Source: an uncultured Myxococcales bacterium (GTDB lineage Bacteria; Myxococcota_A; UBA9042). From it: 49,684 nucleotides of DNA. The stretch spans positions 1-49,684 of the forward strand of contig CAIYWC010000187.1 in NCBI GenBank assembly GCA_903929795.1, in the 5' to 3' direction. Under the pieces are notes generated by a model. That model worked only from the letters and a program-made list of their open reading frames with translations. It searched no databases and was not told where the DNA came from. Position 1 is the stretch's first letter. Every line of letters starts with the position of its first letter. Made by a program: the position numbers and the translations under genes. Below are positions 9,399 to 16,643 of the stretch, in pieces.

Positions 9399-10805
9399 TC
9401 ACAGCGTCAGCGTGATCTGCCCCGGACGACCCGGCAACGGCATGACGGCGGACGGCGATTGCGAACCCGCGCCGCCTTGGCCGGCCTGGTTGAACCAGCT
9501 GGCCATGAACACGCCGCCCGGGCTGCTGCCGACGCCGGGCTTGCTGCCCAACACGGCGACGTCGCCCGCCGCCCACGAACTGCCGCCGCCACCGCCGCCG
9601 CCGGTGTACGTGTACATCGCCGCGCCGCTGCCGCCGCCGAACCAGCCCGCGCCGCCGCCGCCGCTGCCGCCGTTGCCGGGACAGGCGACGCCGCCGATCT
9701 GGAAGCTCGCCGTGCAAGCGCCGCTGGGCGCCGCGCAGAGGTTGCCGCCGATGCCCGCGCCGCCCGCGTTGGCGCTGCCGGCGATGCCGTCCTGCGTGCA
9801 GCCCGTGTAGCTGGATGCGTTGGCCTGCTTGCCACCCGCGCCGCCGCTGCTCGGTGTGCCGCCACCGCCGCCGCCGCTGTTGGTCGCGACGTAGGTGTTC
9901 GCCGTGCCATCGCCGCCGCTTGCGCCGATCGCCCCGCCGCCGCCGCCCGCGCCGACTGTGGGCCCGCCAACGCAGCCGGAGCAGCCATCATAGCCCGCGC
10001 CGCCGCCGCCGCCGATGACGAGGATCGGCTGGCCGTTGCGCATTGCGTAGCTCGCGCCGCCGCCGCCGTTCATGGCGCCGCCTTGCGCGACGCGCAGCTC
10101 GATCGCGTCGCCCCCGGTGACCGGCACGGTGACCTGACCAAACGCCGCGCCGCCGCCGTCGCCGGGATAGCCGCCACCGCCGCCGCCGCCCCAGACAAAG
10201 AGCGTCATCGAGGTCTTGCCCGCGGGAATCCAGCCCGTGACGACTTGCCCGGGCGCGCTGTACGTCGTGGTGCCGCCGGGCAACGCAGTGCCGGTGCAGG
10301 CCTGGGTGTTGCACGGTGCGGACTGTTGCGCGTCGCCGGTGCACGTCTCGCCGCCGCACGCGGGCGCGGGCGCGTCGCAGGTGCGCGTGGCGATCGCCGT
10401 GCCGCCGCCGCACGGTGCGGAACAACTGCCGGCGACCCACGTGGACCAGCCGCCGTTCACGGGCGAACAGGCCGCGCATTTGCCGCTGATGCAGGCCAAA
10501 CCCGCGTCGCAATCAGCGGTTACCGCGCACGGGCTCGGCACGGCGTCGGCGGAATCCTGCGCCACTGTCGCGTCGGCAGCCATGTCCCGGGGCGCGTCCG
10601 GCTCAGAAACGCTGTCGGCCAGCGCGTCGACAGCCGCCGCATCGGTGCCAGCCGCCGCGTCGCCAGCGCTGGGTGCGTCGCCAAAGCCAAACGCGACATC
10701 TGCAGCAGCGTCGTCGGCAGCATCCGCGGCCATCGGTGGAGTGGAACACGCCAGCAGGACGACCGCCAAGCCGCCCAGACAGGCCCCGCGCACGTTCACG
10801 GGCAC
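9399..10805 (-). CDS. Lipoprotein with thrombospondin type-1 and glycine-rich domains
   Basis: A 468-residue predicted lipoprotein: signal peptide with lipobox LLAC at residues 17-20, then a long Asp/Ala-rich linker (about 22-88). A short Cys-rich unit follows (CAVTADCDAGLACISGKCAAC). Next is a thrombospondin type-1-like repeat, WSTWVAGSCSAPCGGGTAIATRTCD, with the Trp ladder and the CSxPCGGG core. From about residue 215 to the end it is extremely Gly-rich (runs of 6-8 Gly) and carries FVWGGGGGGGYPG and LVIGGGGGAG patterns like the glycine-rich protein domain found in bacterial surface proteins and in ALK-type receptors. Its start lies inside the end of the upstream lipoprotein gene (overlap 10796-10805), so the two are translationally coupled. 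TSP1 modules usually bind proteins or glycans; an adhesive surface role is inferred. Confidence 0.8.
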   Translation of the reverse strand: MPVNVRGACLGGLAVVLLACSTPPMAADAADDAAADVAFGFGDAPSAGDAAAGTDAAAVDALADSVSEPDAPRDMAADATVAQDSADAVPSPCAVTADCDAGLACISGKCAACSPVNGGWSTWVAGSCSAPCGGGTAIATRTCDAPAPACGGETCTGDAQQSAPCNTQACTGTALPGGTTTYSAPGQVVTGWIPAGKTSMTLFVWGGGGGGGYPGDGGGAAFGQVTVPVTGGDAIELRVAQGGAMNGGGGASYAMRNGQPILVIGGGGGAGYDGCSGCVGGPTVGAGGGGGAIGASGGDGTANTYVATNSGGGGGGTPSSGGAGGKQANASSYTGCTQDGIAGSANAGGAGIGGNLCAAPSGACTASFQIGGVACPGNGGSGGGGAGWFGGGSGAAMYTYTGGGGGGGSSWAAGDVAVLGSKPGVGSSPGGVFMASWFNQAGQGGAGSQSPSAVMPLPGRPGQITLTL

Positions 10806-12475
10806 TCGCAGCCGGCGACCTGGCAGGTCGCGACGTTGAGCTTGACGGTGAGCGCGTAGAAGAAGCCGTCACCGCCCCAGCTCTCCGAATCCGCGACGAT
10901 GACGTACCAGCCCTCGGCGGGCGCAGTGTAGGACGCGCTGCTGTTGCTGCTGCACACGACGTAGGTGATGCACGAACCGCCGCCCGGGTCGCCGCAGCCG
11001 GCGTCGGACTGGATGACCTCGAAATTGGCGGTGGAGTCGCTGCTGCCGCCATTCCAGCAGTCGTCCGTGCTGCCGGAGTAGCTGATGGCAATCGACTCGC
11101 CCTTGCGCAAGAAAATCCGATAGGTGTGGTCGTAACCGGTGTCGTAGCACTGGCCGCCGCCGCCGTCGAAATAGTTCAGGCTGTCGCACGTCGTGTCGGA
11201 CTTCTTGTAGCCCTTGCTGCCCTTGGCTGAGCTGCGGCCGATGATCCGCGCGTTGCCGCAGTCGTGGCGGTTCTGGCTGCCGTCGGCGCAGGCGTTGGCG
11301 GGGAGCGCGCAGCCCGCGAAGATGCACGCGTTGGTCGCCTCGTCGCACTTGTTGCCGGCGGGGCACGTGTCCGTATGGCTGCATGTGCCCGCGCTGCACG
11401 CGTCGGTCGTGCAGCTGAGGCCGTCGTCGCACGTGTTGGGCGTCCCGGCGACGCAGGTGCCCGCCGTGCAGACGTCGCCCACCGTACAGCCGTTGCCGTC
11501 GTCGCACGTCGCGGTGTTGTTGGCGTGGCCGCAGACGCCGCCGGTGCACGTGTCGTCGGTGCACGCGTTGCCGTCGTTGCACAAACCGCCCGAGCCCACG
11601 CACGTGCCGCCCGCGCACACGTCCGTGGCCGTGCAGGGGTTGCCGTCGTCGCAGGTGGCGGTGTTGTTCACGTGCGTGCATCCGCCCGTGGCGCTGCACG
11701 CGTCGGTGGTGCAGGCGTTGCTGTCGTCGCATGTGTCCGGCGTACCGGCGCAGACGCCCGTGGCGCAGCTGTCACCGGTGGTACACGGGTTGCCGTCGTC
11801 GCACGCGGTGGTCAAGGGCGGATGCGTGCAGCCGCTGGCGGGGTCGCAAGTGTCGGCGGTGCAGGCGTTGTTGTCGTTGCAGGTGTAGGCGACGTGCTGG
11901 CACGTTCCGGCCGCGCAGGTGTCCGCCGTACACGCGTTGCCATCGCCGCAATTCATCAAGGTTCCTGAGCAGTTGCCAAGGCCGAGGCAGGCATCATTGA
12001 CGGTGCATGGCTCCCCGTCGTCGCAGCTCTCGTCGGTCAGGCCGTTGCAGTTGTCGTCAACGCCGTTGCAGGTCTCCGGCTGGGGCACGCAGCCTGGAAT
12101 GTCGGGCAGCGGTCCGGTGTCCACCGGGACGTCGGGCAGTGGTCCGGTGTCCGCGGGGACGTCCGGCGTTGCGGCATCGGTGCTGGCGTCGAAATTCGCA
12201 TCGGGGGCAACCGGTGCATCCGGCAACTCCGCGTCTGGACTCACGATCTCCACGTGCGCGACATCGCCGTGTGTATCCGCATCCGCGCCGCTGTCGGCGG
12301 CAGTCTCGGCACCCAGCGCGTCGCCCGCGGCCTTGACGTCCGGCTTGCCGAAACTCAGCTTGACGTCGTCAAACTGCCCCGCGGTGTCCTCGACCAGATG
12401 GCCGACCATCGGCGCCGCCGTGCTGCAAGCAGCGAGCGTCAAGAGCGACAGCAATGCCCAGCGAAACCACAGCAT
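10796..12475 (-). CDS. Cys-rich CDDGN-repeat lipoprotein with PPC-like C-terminal domain
   Basis: A 559-residue predicted lipoprotein. The ATG at 12475 gives a compact signal peptide (MLWFRW start, lipobox LAAC); the frame extends 14 codons upstream but without a better start. An acidic Asp/Ala linker precedes one MopE-type unit (CNGVDDNCNGLTDE). Then come seven to nine Cys-rich units of the form CDDGNPCTTGDSC / CDDSNACTTDACSATGGCTH, a repeat common in myxobacterial and bradymonad surface proteins. The last about 150 residues (from the GSKGYKKSDTTCDSL region) look like a beta-sandwich of the bacterial pre-peptidase C-terminal type (YRIFLRKGESIAISYSG ... GWYVIVADSE). It overlaps the TSP1/glycine-rich lipoprotein gene by 10 bases in one operon. 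Repeat family is clear; ligand and role are unknown. Confidence 0.8.
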   Translation of the reverse strand: MLWFRWALLSLLTLAACSTAAPMVGHLVEDTAGQFDDVKLSFGKPDVKAAGDALGAETAADSGADADTHGDVAHVEIVSPDAELPDAPVAPDANFDASTDAATPDVPADTGPLPDVPVDTGPLPDIPGCVPQPETCNGVDDNCNGLTDESCDDGEPCTVNDACLGLGNCSGTLMNCGDGNACTADTCAAGTCQHVAYTCNDNNACTADTCDPASGCTHPPLTTACDDGNPCTTGDSCATGVCAGTPDTCDDSNACTTDACSATGGCTHVNNTATCDDGNPCTATDVCAGGTCVGSGGLCNDGNACTDDTCTGGVCGHANNTATCDDGNGCTVGDVCTAGTCVAGTPNTCDDGLSCTTDACSAGTCSHTDTCPAGNKCDEATNACIFAGCALPANACADGSQNRHDCGNARIIGRSSAKGSKGYKKSDTTCDSLNYFDGGGGQCYDTGYDHTYRIFLRKGESIAISYSGSTDDCWNGGSSDSTANFEVIQSDAGCGDPGGGSCITYVVCSSNSSASYTAPAEGWYVIVADSESWGGDGFFYALTVKLNVATCQVAGCECP

Positions 12476-12585
12476 GAAACTGACCTTGGACAAAATGGCA
12501 CTGCGCCAATGCCCCAAGTTGGGCGCAAGTTGCGGACCGCGTCAAGCGACATCCGCGTAGCAACCGCAACTTCCGCGTGGCTGCC

Positions 12586-12613
12586 TTGACAGAAATCGAA
12601 CGTTCGTTACATT
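12586..12613 (+). promoter_or_regulatory. Predicted sigma70-type promoter of the TetR gene
   Basis: A perfect TTGACA -35 box at 12586-12591 is followed after 16 bases by TACATT at 12608-12613, about 43 bases before the TetR start. The operator palindrome lies between the two boxes, the classic position for autorepression. Confidence 0.6.
12593..12608 (+). promoter_or_regulatory. Predicted TetR operator O1
   Basis: The sequence contains the perfect 10-base palindrome CGAACGTTCG (12597-12606) within AAATCGAACGTTCG. The same element recurs inverted at 13298-13311 with one difference in 14 bases, immediately downstream of the TetR gene. Position between the -35 and -10 boxes suggests repression by steric block. 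Confidence 0.6.
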
Positions 12614-12656
12614 AGCAACCTGCGCATCCGATGGATGCGGACGGCATCCAAGGTTC

Positions 12657-13295
12657 ATGGCAGCACGACCCAAAGCCAGTGAAGCCCGCGACACCCGCTC
12701 CGAGATTCTCGACGCGGCGCTGGAACTCTTTGCTGATAAAGGCTTTTATGGCGTCAGCATCCGCGATGTGGCACGCGCGACCGGTGTGGGCGTCTCCGCG
12801 ATGTACCACCATTTTGCCAGCAAGGAAGAGCTGTTCGAGGCCGTCGTCATCGGCGACCTGCGCGCGGAAGGGCGCCCGACCCTTGGTCCCGGAACGCCGC
12901 CGCCGTTCAACGGTGATGCACTCGAACTTCCGCCCTATTTGGAAAAAATGATGCTGCACGCAATGGACAAATTTGCCGTGTTGCGCGAGCGCAAGCGGTT
13001 TCGCATCTTCTTGTCGGACGGGCCGCGGCTGGCGCTGGAGGGCAAGATCAACCTGTGGGAAAAAATGTTGATCGCCCGGCAGCCGATCATCGATTTGATG
13101 GCGCGCCTGATGGACAAAGGCCTGCTGCGCCGTGCCGATCCGGAGCTGACCGCGCTGGGCTTCATTGCGCCGCTGATGATGTGGCGGCAGCTGATGAGCA
13201 TTTCCCCCGAGCACACGTGGGTCGAAAAACCGCGGGATTTTGCCCGCCATTGCGTCACCCAGTTTCTGATCGGCGCGCAAAATAGCCGCGAATAG
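12657..13295 (+). CDS. TetR/AcrR family transcriptional regulator
   Basis: A 212-residue one-component repressor. Residues about 11-62 form the TetR DNA-binding domain: TRSEILDAALELFADKGF, then the helix-turn-helix VSIRDVARATGVGVSAMYHHFASKEELF. The remaining 150 residues are the ligand-binding, dimerising part and are too divergent to predict an effector. Its own promoter and a palindromic operator lie just upstream. A near-identical operator sits between its stop codon and the first permease gene of the following exporter operon (46-base gap). It therefore probably represses itself and the exporter and is relieved by a transported or envelope-derived ligand. FadR/AcrR-like regulators sensing acyl chains are one possibility but cannot be shown. 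Confidence 0.9.
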   Translation: MAARPKASEARDTRSEILDAALELFADKGFYGVSIRDVARATGVGVSAMYHHFASKEELFEAVVIGDLRAEGRPTLGPGTPPPFNGDALELPPYLEKMMLHAMDKFAVLRERKRFRIFLSDGPRLALEGKINLWEKMLIARQPIIDLMARLMDKGLLRRADPELTALGFIAPLMMWRQLMSISPEHTWVEKPRDFARHCVTQFLIGAQNSRE

Positions 13296-13297
13296 AT

Positions 13298-13311
13298 CAA
13301 ACGTTCGATTT
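13298..13311 (-). promoter_or_regulatory. Predicted TetR operator O2
   Basis: Read on the - strand this is AAATCGAACGTTTG, which matches O1 at 13 of 14 positions. It begins 3 bases after the TetR stop and 31 bases before the first permease start, so it can control the exporter operon separately. I see no clear -10/-35 pair beside it. Confidence 0.55.
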
Positions 13312-13341
13312 GCCCTCACTCCGCCCGCCTCCGAGGTCCCG

Positions 13342-14571
13342 ATGTTCAGTCTGCTGCAAATCGCCGTCCGCAACGTGCTGCGCAACAAGCGCCGCACCGC
13401 GATCACGCTGGCCGCGCTGCTGATCGGCGTCAGCGTGATGGTCAGCATCCGCGGCTTGCTCAACGGCCTACAGCGCTCGCTGGTGCAAAACGTCGTGCAA
13501 GGCCAGACCGGCGCGCTGCAGATCCACCGGGTGGGCTTTCTCAAAAACGTGCTGTCGTCGCCGCTGTCGCTGGACATGCCGCAGGACGCGGCGTTCGAGG
13601 CCAAGCTGCTCGCGGTCAAGCACGTCCGGGCGATCTCGCCGCGGATCCTGTTTGCCGGCATGGTGAACGTCGCTGACCAGACGATCTTTCTGGGCGTGCA
13701 GGCGGTGGATCCGATCCGCGAGTTCAAGGTCGTGCCGTTGCGGGCCAAGACCATGGAAGACAAGGAGCTTTTTGAGACCGGCAAGGTCGTGGACGCGATG
13801 GTCGTGACCGAGCAACTGCAGACCGCGCTCAAGGGCTCGAACGTGCCCAAGGACGCGCCCGCGGCGATCCTGGCACCGGATAAGGACGGCGCGCTCTCGG
13901 GCGAAAACGTGACGCTGACCGGCGTGATGAAGCTGAACATGCCGGGAGAGAAAAAAGTCGGGATGCTGCGCCTGGACGTGGCGCAGCGGCTGCTGAAGAT
14001 GGAGGGCCGGGCGACGGAGTACATCGTGGCGGTGGACGACATCGACAACATCGCGCAGGTCGCCGCGGACCTGAAGGCGGCGCTGGGGCCGGACTACGAG
14101 GTGAGCATGTGGGACGAGATCGCGACGTTCATCAAGCAGGCGATGACGCGGCAGAATTTCATCCTGTCGCTGGTGGCAACGGTCTTTTTGATCCTGATGT
14201 TGCTGGGCGTGGCCAACACGATGCTGATGAGCGTGCTCGACCGCACGCGCGAGATCGGCACCATGATGGCGGTCGGCGTGCGGCGCTCCAAGATTCTCGG
14301 GCTGTTCCTGATGGAAGCGGCGACGATCGGCGCGCTGGGCGGTGTCATCGGCGGCGGCGTGGGCGCGCTGATTGTGCTGGTGCTGCACGCGCGCGGCATT
14401 TCGATCACGTTTCCGGGATCCAACGTGCCGTTCACGATTCAGCCTTACGTGACGCCGACTTACCTTGCGAGCATCGTCGCCATCGCCGGGCTGGGCGCGC
14501 TCGTGTTTGCCGCGTATCCGGCGTGGCGCGCCAGTCGGCTGCGGCCGGTAGAAGCGCTGGCTGGCGGCTGA
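13342..14571 (+). CDS. ABC transporter permease, FtsX/MacB/LolC type (1)
   Basis: A 409-residue inner-membrane permease of the type VII (MacB/LolCDE/FtsX) ABC family. It starts with FSLLQIAVRNVLRNKRRTAIT and a first membrane helix (about 20-42). A periplasmic domain of some 230 residues follows, then the FtsX-type core of three helices (from about 272: FILSLVATVFLILMLLGVANTM). The hallmark cytoplasmic loop VLDRTREIGTMMAVGVRRSKI and the C-terminal VFAAYPAWRASRLRPVEALAGG are both present. A GAGG ribosome-binding site lies 5 bases before the ATG. It precedes a second, similar permease by 39 bases; the pair likely forms a heterodimer, like LolC/LolE, served by the ATPase at 18385. These systems act as mechanotransmitters extracting lipid or lipoprotein from the inner membrane. 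Confidence 0.9.
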   Translation: MFSLLQIAVRNVLRNKRRTAITLAALLIGVSVMVSIRGLLNGLQRSLVQNVVQGQTGALQIHRVGFLKNVLSSPLSLDMPQDAAFEAKLLAVKHVRAISPRILFAGMVNVADQTIFLGVQAVDPIREFKVVPLRAKTMEDKELFETGKVVDAMVVTEQLQTALKGSNVPKDAPAAILAPDKDGALSGENVTLTGVMKLNMPGEKKVGMLRLDVAQRLLKMEGRATEYIVAVDDIDNIAQVAADLKAALGPDYEVSMWDEIATFIKQAMTRQNFILSLVATVFLILMLLGVANTMLMSVLDRTREIGTMMAVGVRRSKILGLFLMEAATIGALGGVIGGGVGALIVLVLHARGISITFPGSNVPFTIQPYVTPTYLASIVAIAGLGALVFAAYPAWRASRLRPVEALAGG

Positions 14572-14610
14572 TCGCGGGGTATTTTCGTCGCCGTTTCGCT
14601 TGAGGTTCAC

Positions 14611-15834
14611 ATGTTTACGCTGATTCGTCTGGCTTTTCGCAACGTGCTTCGCAACAAGGGCCGCGCCGTCTTCACCACCGGCGCCATTGGCTTTGGCGTG
14701 ATGATGACGCTGCTGCTGGGCTCATTTGTGGTCGGGCTGGGCAACGCGATGGTGGACGATATCGTGGAAGGCAAGGTCGGCGCGCTGCAGGTGCACCGCA
14801 AGGGCTACGACGACGTGCGCGAAAACCAGCCGCTGGATCTGGACTTTGCCGAGGTGGGCGGCGCGATGGACAAGGTGCGCAAAGTGCCGGGCGTAACGGC
14901 GGTGTCGCCGCGGCTTGTGTTCTCCGGGCTGGCGGCCAACGGCGCGCAGTCGACGATGATCGTGGTCACAGGCGTGGTGCCGGAGCTGGAATACAAAGCG
15001 CTGCCGCGGTCCAACGAGTTCCTGCTGGGCAAACGCTTGGACAGCGCGGTGCCGAACGGCGCGATTTTTGGCACGGAGCTGGCCGACGCGCTGGGCTTGA
15101 AAGCTGGCTCGGGCGGCGGGACGATCCAGGCTGCGGCCAAGTCGGGTCAGCAAAACGCCCTGGATTTCGAGCTGCGTGGCACGCTGAACAACGGCAACGC
15201 GTTCGAGTCCAAGCGCTCGGTCACCGTGCCGCTGAAATGGGCGCAGAACCTGCTGGGCATGGAGGGCCGCGTGACGGAGCTGGCGGTGGCGACGCGCAAC
15301 CGCGCGGACATTGCCGACGTGGCGGATCGGGTGCGCGCGGCGCTGGGTCCCGACTACGAGGTGCAGACGTGGAAGCAGCTGCGGCCGAATGTGGATGACG
15401 TCGTGAACTTCCAGCGCATGGTCTTGGGTGCGATCTGCTCGATTTTCCTGGTGATTGCCATCATCGGCGTCATCAACACGATGCTGATGGCGGTGATGGA
15501 GCGCACGCGCGAGATCGGCACGATGATGGCGGTCGGGATGCGCCGCGGGCGGATCACCGAGCTGTTCCTGTGGGAAGCGGTGGCGCTGGCGGTGCTGGGC
15601 ACCACGTCTGGCCTCGCGATTTCCTTGACGATTATCCTGACGATCGCCAGCCGGGGCGGCGTGCCGGCCAACGCGCCGGGTAGCACGGCGGTCTACCACA
15701 TCGTGCCGGCGGTGCCGCTGGACCTGCTGCTTCCGACCCTTCTCGCCGCGGGGCTGGGCACCATTCTCGCGGGCGTGTATCCCTCGTGGCGCGCGGCGCG
15801 GCTCAACCCGGTGGACGCCTTGCGCGCGACCTGA
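14611..15834 (+). CDS. ABC transporter permease, FtsX/MacB/LolE type (2)
   Basis: A 407-residue paralogue of the preceding permease with the same plan: RLAFRNVLRNKGRAVFTTGAIGFG and helix 1, a periplasmic domain (about 45-265), then helices from MVLGAICSIFLVIAIIGVIN. It has the loop VMERTREIGTMMAVGMRRGRITELFLWEAV and the ending GVYPSWRAARLNPVDALRAT. Shared sequences such as GALQVHRKGY/GALQIHRVGF and LLGMEGRVTEL/LLKMEGRATEY show that the two arose by duplication. A GAGG site lies 6 bases before the ATG. The LolA-like gene starts 32 bases downstream. Neither permease is long enough to include an accessory domain, so the periplasmic carrier is expected to be the next gene product. Confidence 0.9.
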   Translation: MFTLIRLAFRNVLRNKGRAVFTTGAIGFGVMMTLLLGSFVVGLGNAMVDDIVEGKVGALQVHRKGYDDVRENQPLDLDFAEVGGAMDKVRKVPGVTAVSPRLVFSGLAANGAQSTMIVVTGVVPELEYKALPRSNEFLLGKRLDSAVPNGAIFGTELADALGLKAGSGGGTIQAAAKSGQQNALDFELRGTLNNGNAFESKRSVTVPLKWAQNLLGMEGRVTELAVATRNRADIADVADRVRAALGPDYEVQTWKQLRPNVDDVVNFQRMVLGAICSIFLVIAIIGVINTMLMAVMERTREIGTMMAVGMRRGRITELFLWEAVALAVLGTTSGLAISLTIILTIASRGGVPANAPGSTAVYHIVPAVPLDLLLPTLLAAGLGTILAGVYPSWRAARLNPVDALRAT

Positions 15835-15866
15835 ACTTTCGTGTCCTGATTTTCCTGGAGGTTTTC

Positions 15867-16598
15867 ATGCTGTTTCGCACCACTTTGCTGGCCCTGACCA
15901 CTGTCCTGCTGCTGCCTTCGCCGGCGTTTGCTGACCCGACCGCTGACGAATTGCTCAAGAAATACGACGCGGTCATGGGGCCGGAGAATTTCCTGGCGAC
16001 CATCCAGATGACCGCGCACCGCGACGACGGCACGACGCGGACCTACAAAATGACCGTGCTGAAGAAAGGCTCTGAGAAGTTCCGCCTGGGCTTTGCCGAG
16101 CCCGCCGCCGTGCGCGGTCAGGAAATGCTGAGGCAGGGCGACAACTTGTGGGTATACATGCCCAACCTGAAGCGCGCGGTGCGGCTGGCGAACCGAGATT
16201 CCTTCCAGGGCGGCGACTTCAACAACGCGGACGTGCTGCGCGTGAACTACCAGGCGGACTACACGGCCAAGGTCGTGGTGGATCCGACGCGCGCGGATGC
16301 GTGGCAATTGGAATTGCACGCAAAAACCAAGGACGCGGCGTACGACATGATCAAGCTGTGGATGCGCAAGTCCGACTCCCAGCCGGTCAAGGGCGAGTAC
16401 TACACCGCGTCGGGCAAGATGCTGCGCATGGCGGAATTCACCGAATTCAAGGTGTACAGCGGCTTGATGCGTCCGGGCAAAATCAGCATGAAGAACATGC
16501 TCGCGACGCAGCGCTACAGCACGATGAGTTGGGATTCGATGGACACGCACGTCGATCCGCCGAGTGGCAAGTTCGTCCTTGACGATTTGGGCAAGTAG
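15867..16598 (+). CDS. LolA-like outer membrane lipoprotein-sorting protein
   Basis: A 243-residue periplasmic protein with a cleavable signal peptide (MLFRTTLLALTTVLLLPSPAFA, cut before DPTAD) and no lipobox Cys. The body resembles the LolA-like unclosed beta-barrel family that binds lipids: ADELLKKYDAVMGPENFLATIQMTAHRDDG, then MLRQGDNLWVYMPNLKRAVRLANRDSFQGGDFNNADVLRVNY, a stretch typical of the outer membrane lipoprotein-sorting protein group. The ATG at 15867 follows a strong GGAGG site; the frame is open upstream into the permease gene but that part is shadow. Its place between permeases and outer-membrane barrel suggests a shuttle for the exported lipid. Classic LolA works with LolCDE and LolB; here the partner is a barrel instead. 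Confidence 0.85.
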   Translation: MLFRTTLLALTTVLLLPSPAFADPTADELLKKYDAVMGPENFLATIQMTAHRDDGTTRTYKMTVLKKGSEKFRLGFAEPAAVRGQEMLRQGDNLWVYMPNLKRAVRLANRDSFQGGDFNNADVLRVNYQADYTAKVVVDPTRADAWQLELHAKTKDAAYDMIKLWMRKSDSQPVKGEYYTASGKMLRMAEFTEFKVYSGLMRPGKISMKNMLATQRYSTMSWDSMDTHVDPPSGKFVLDDLGK

Positions 16599-16643
16599 CG
16601 CGTGCTGGACCCACGCCCGATGCCCACGAATTGCGGAGCCTCC

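Noticed and set aside
13342..15834. MacB drug-efflux system
   Set aside because: The ATPase is a separate gene, there are two permeases, and no MacA adaptor is present; a LolCDE-like system fits better.
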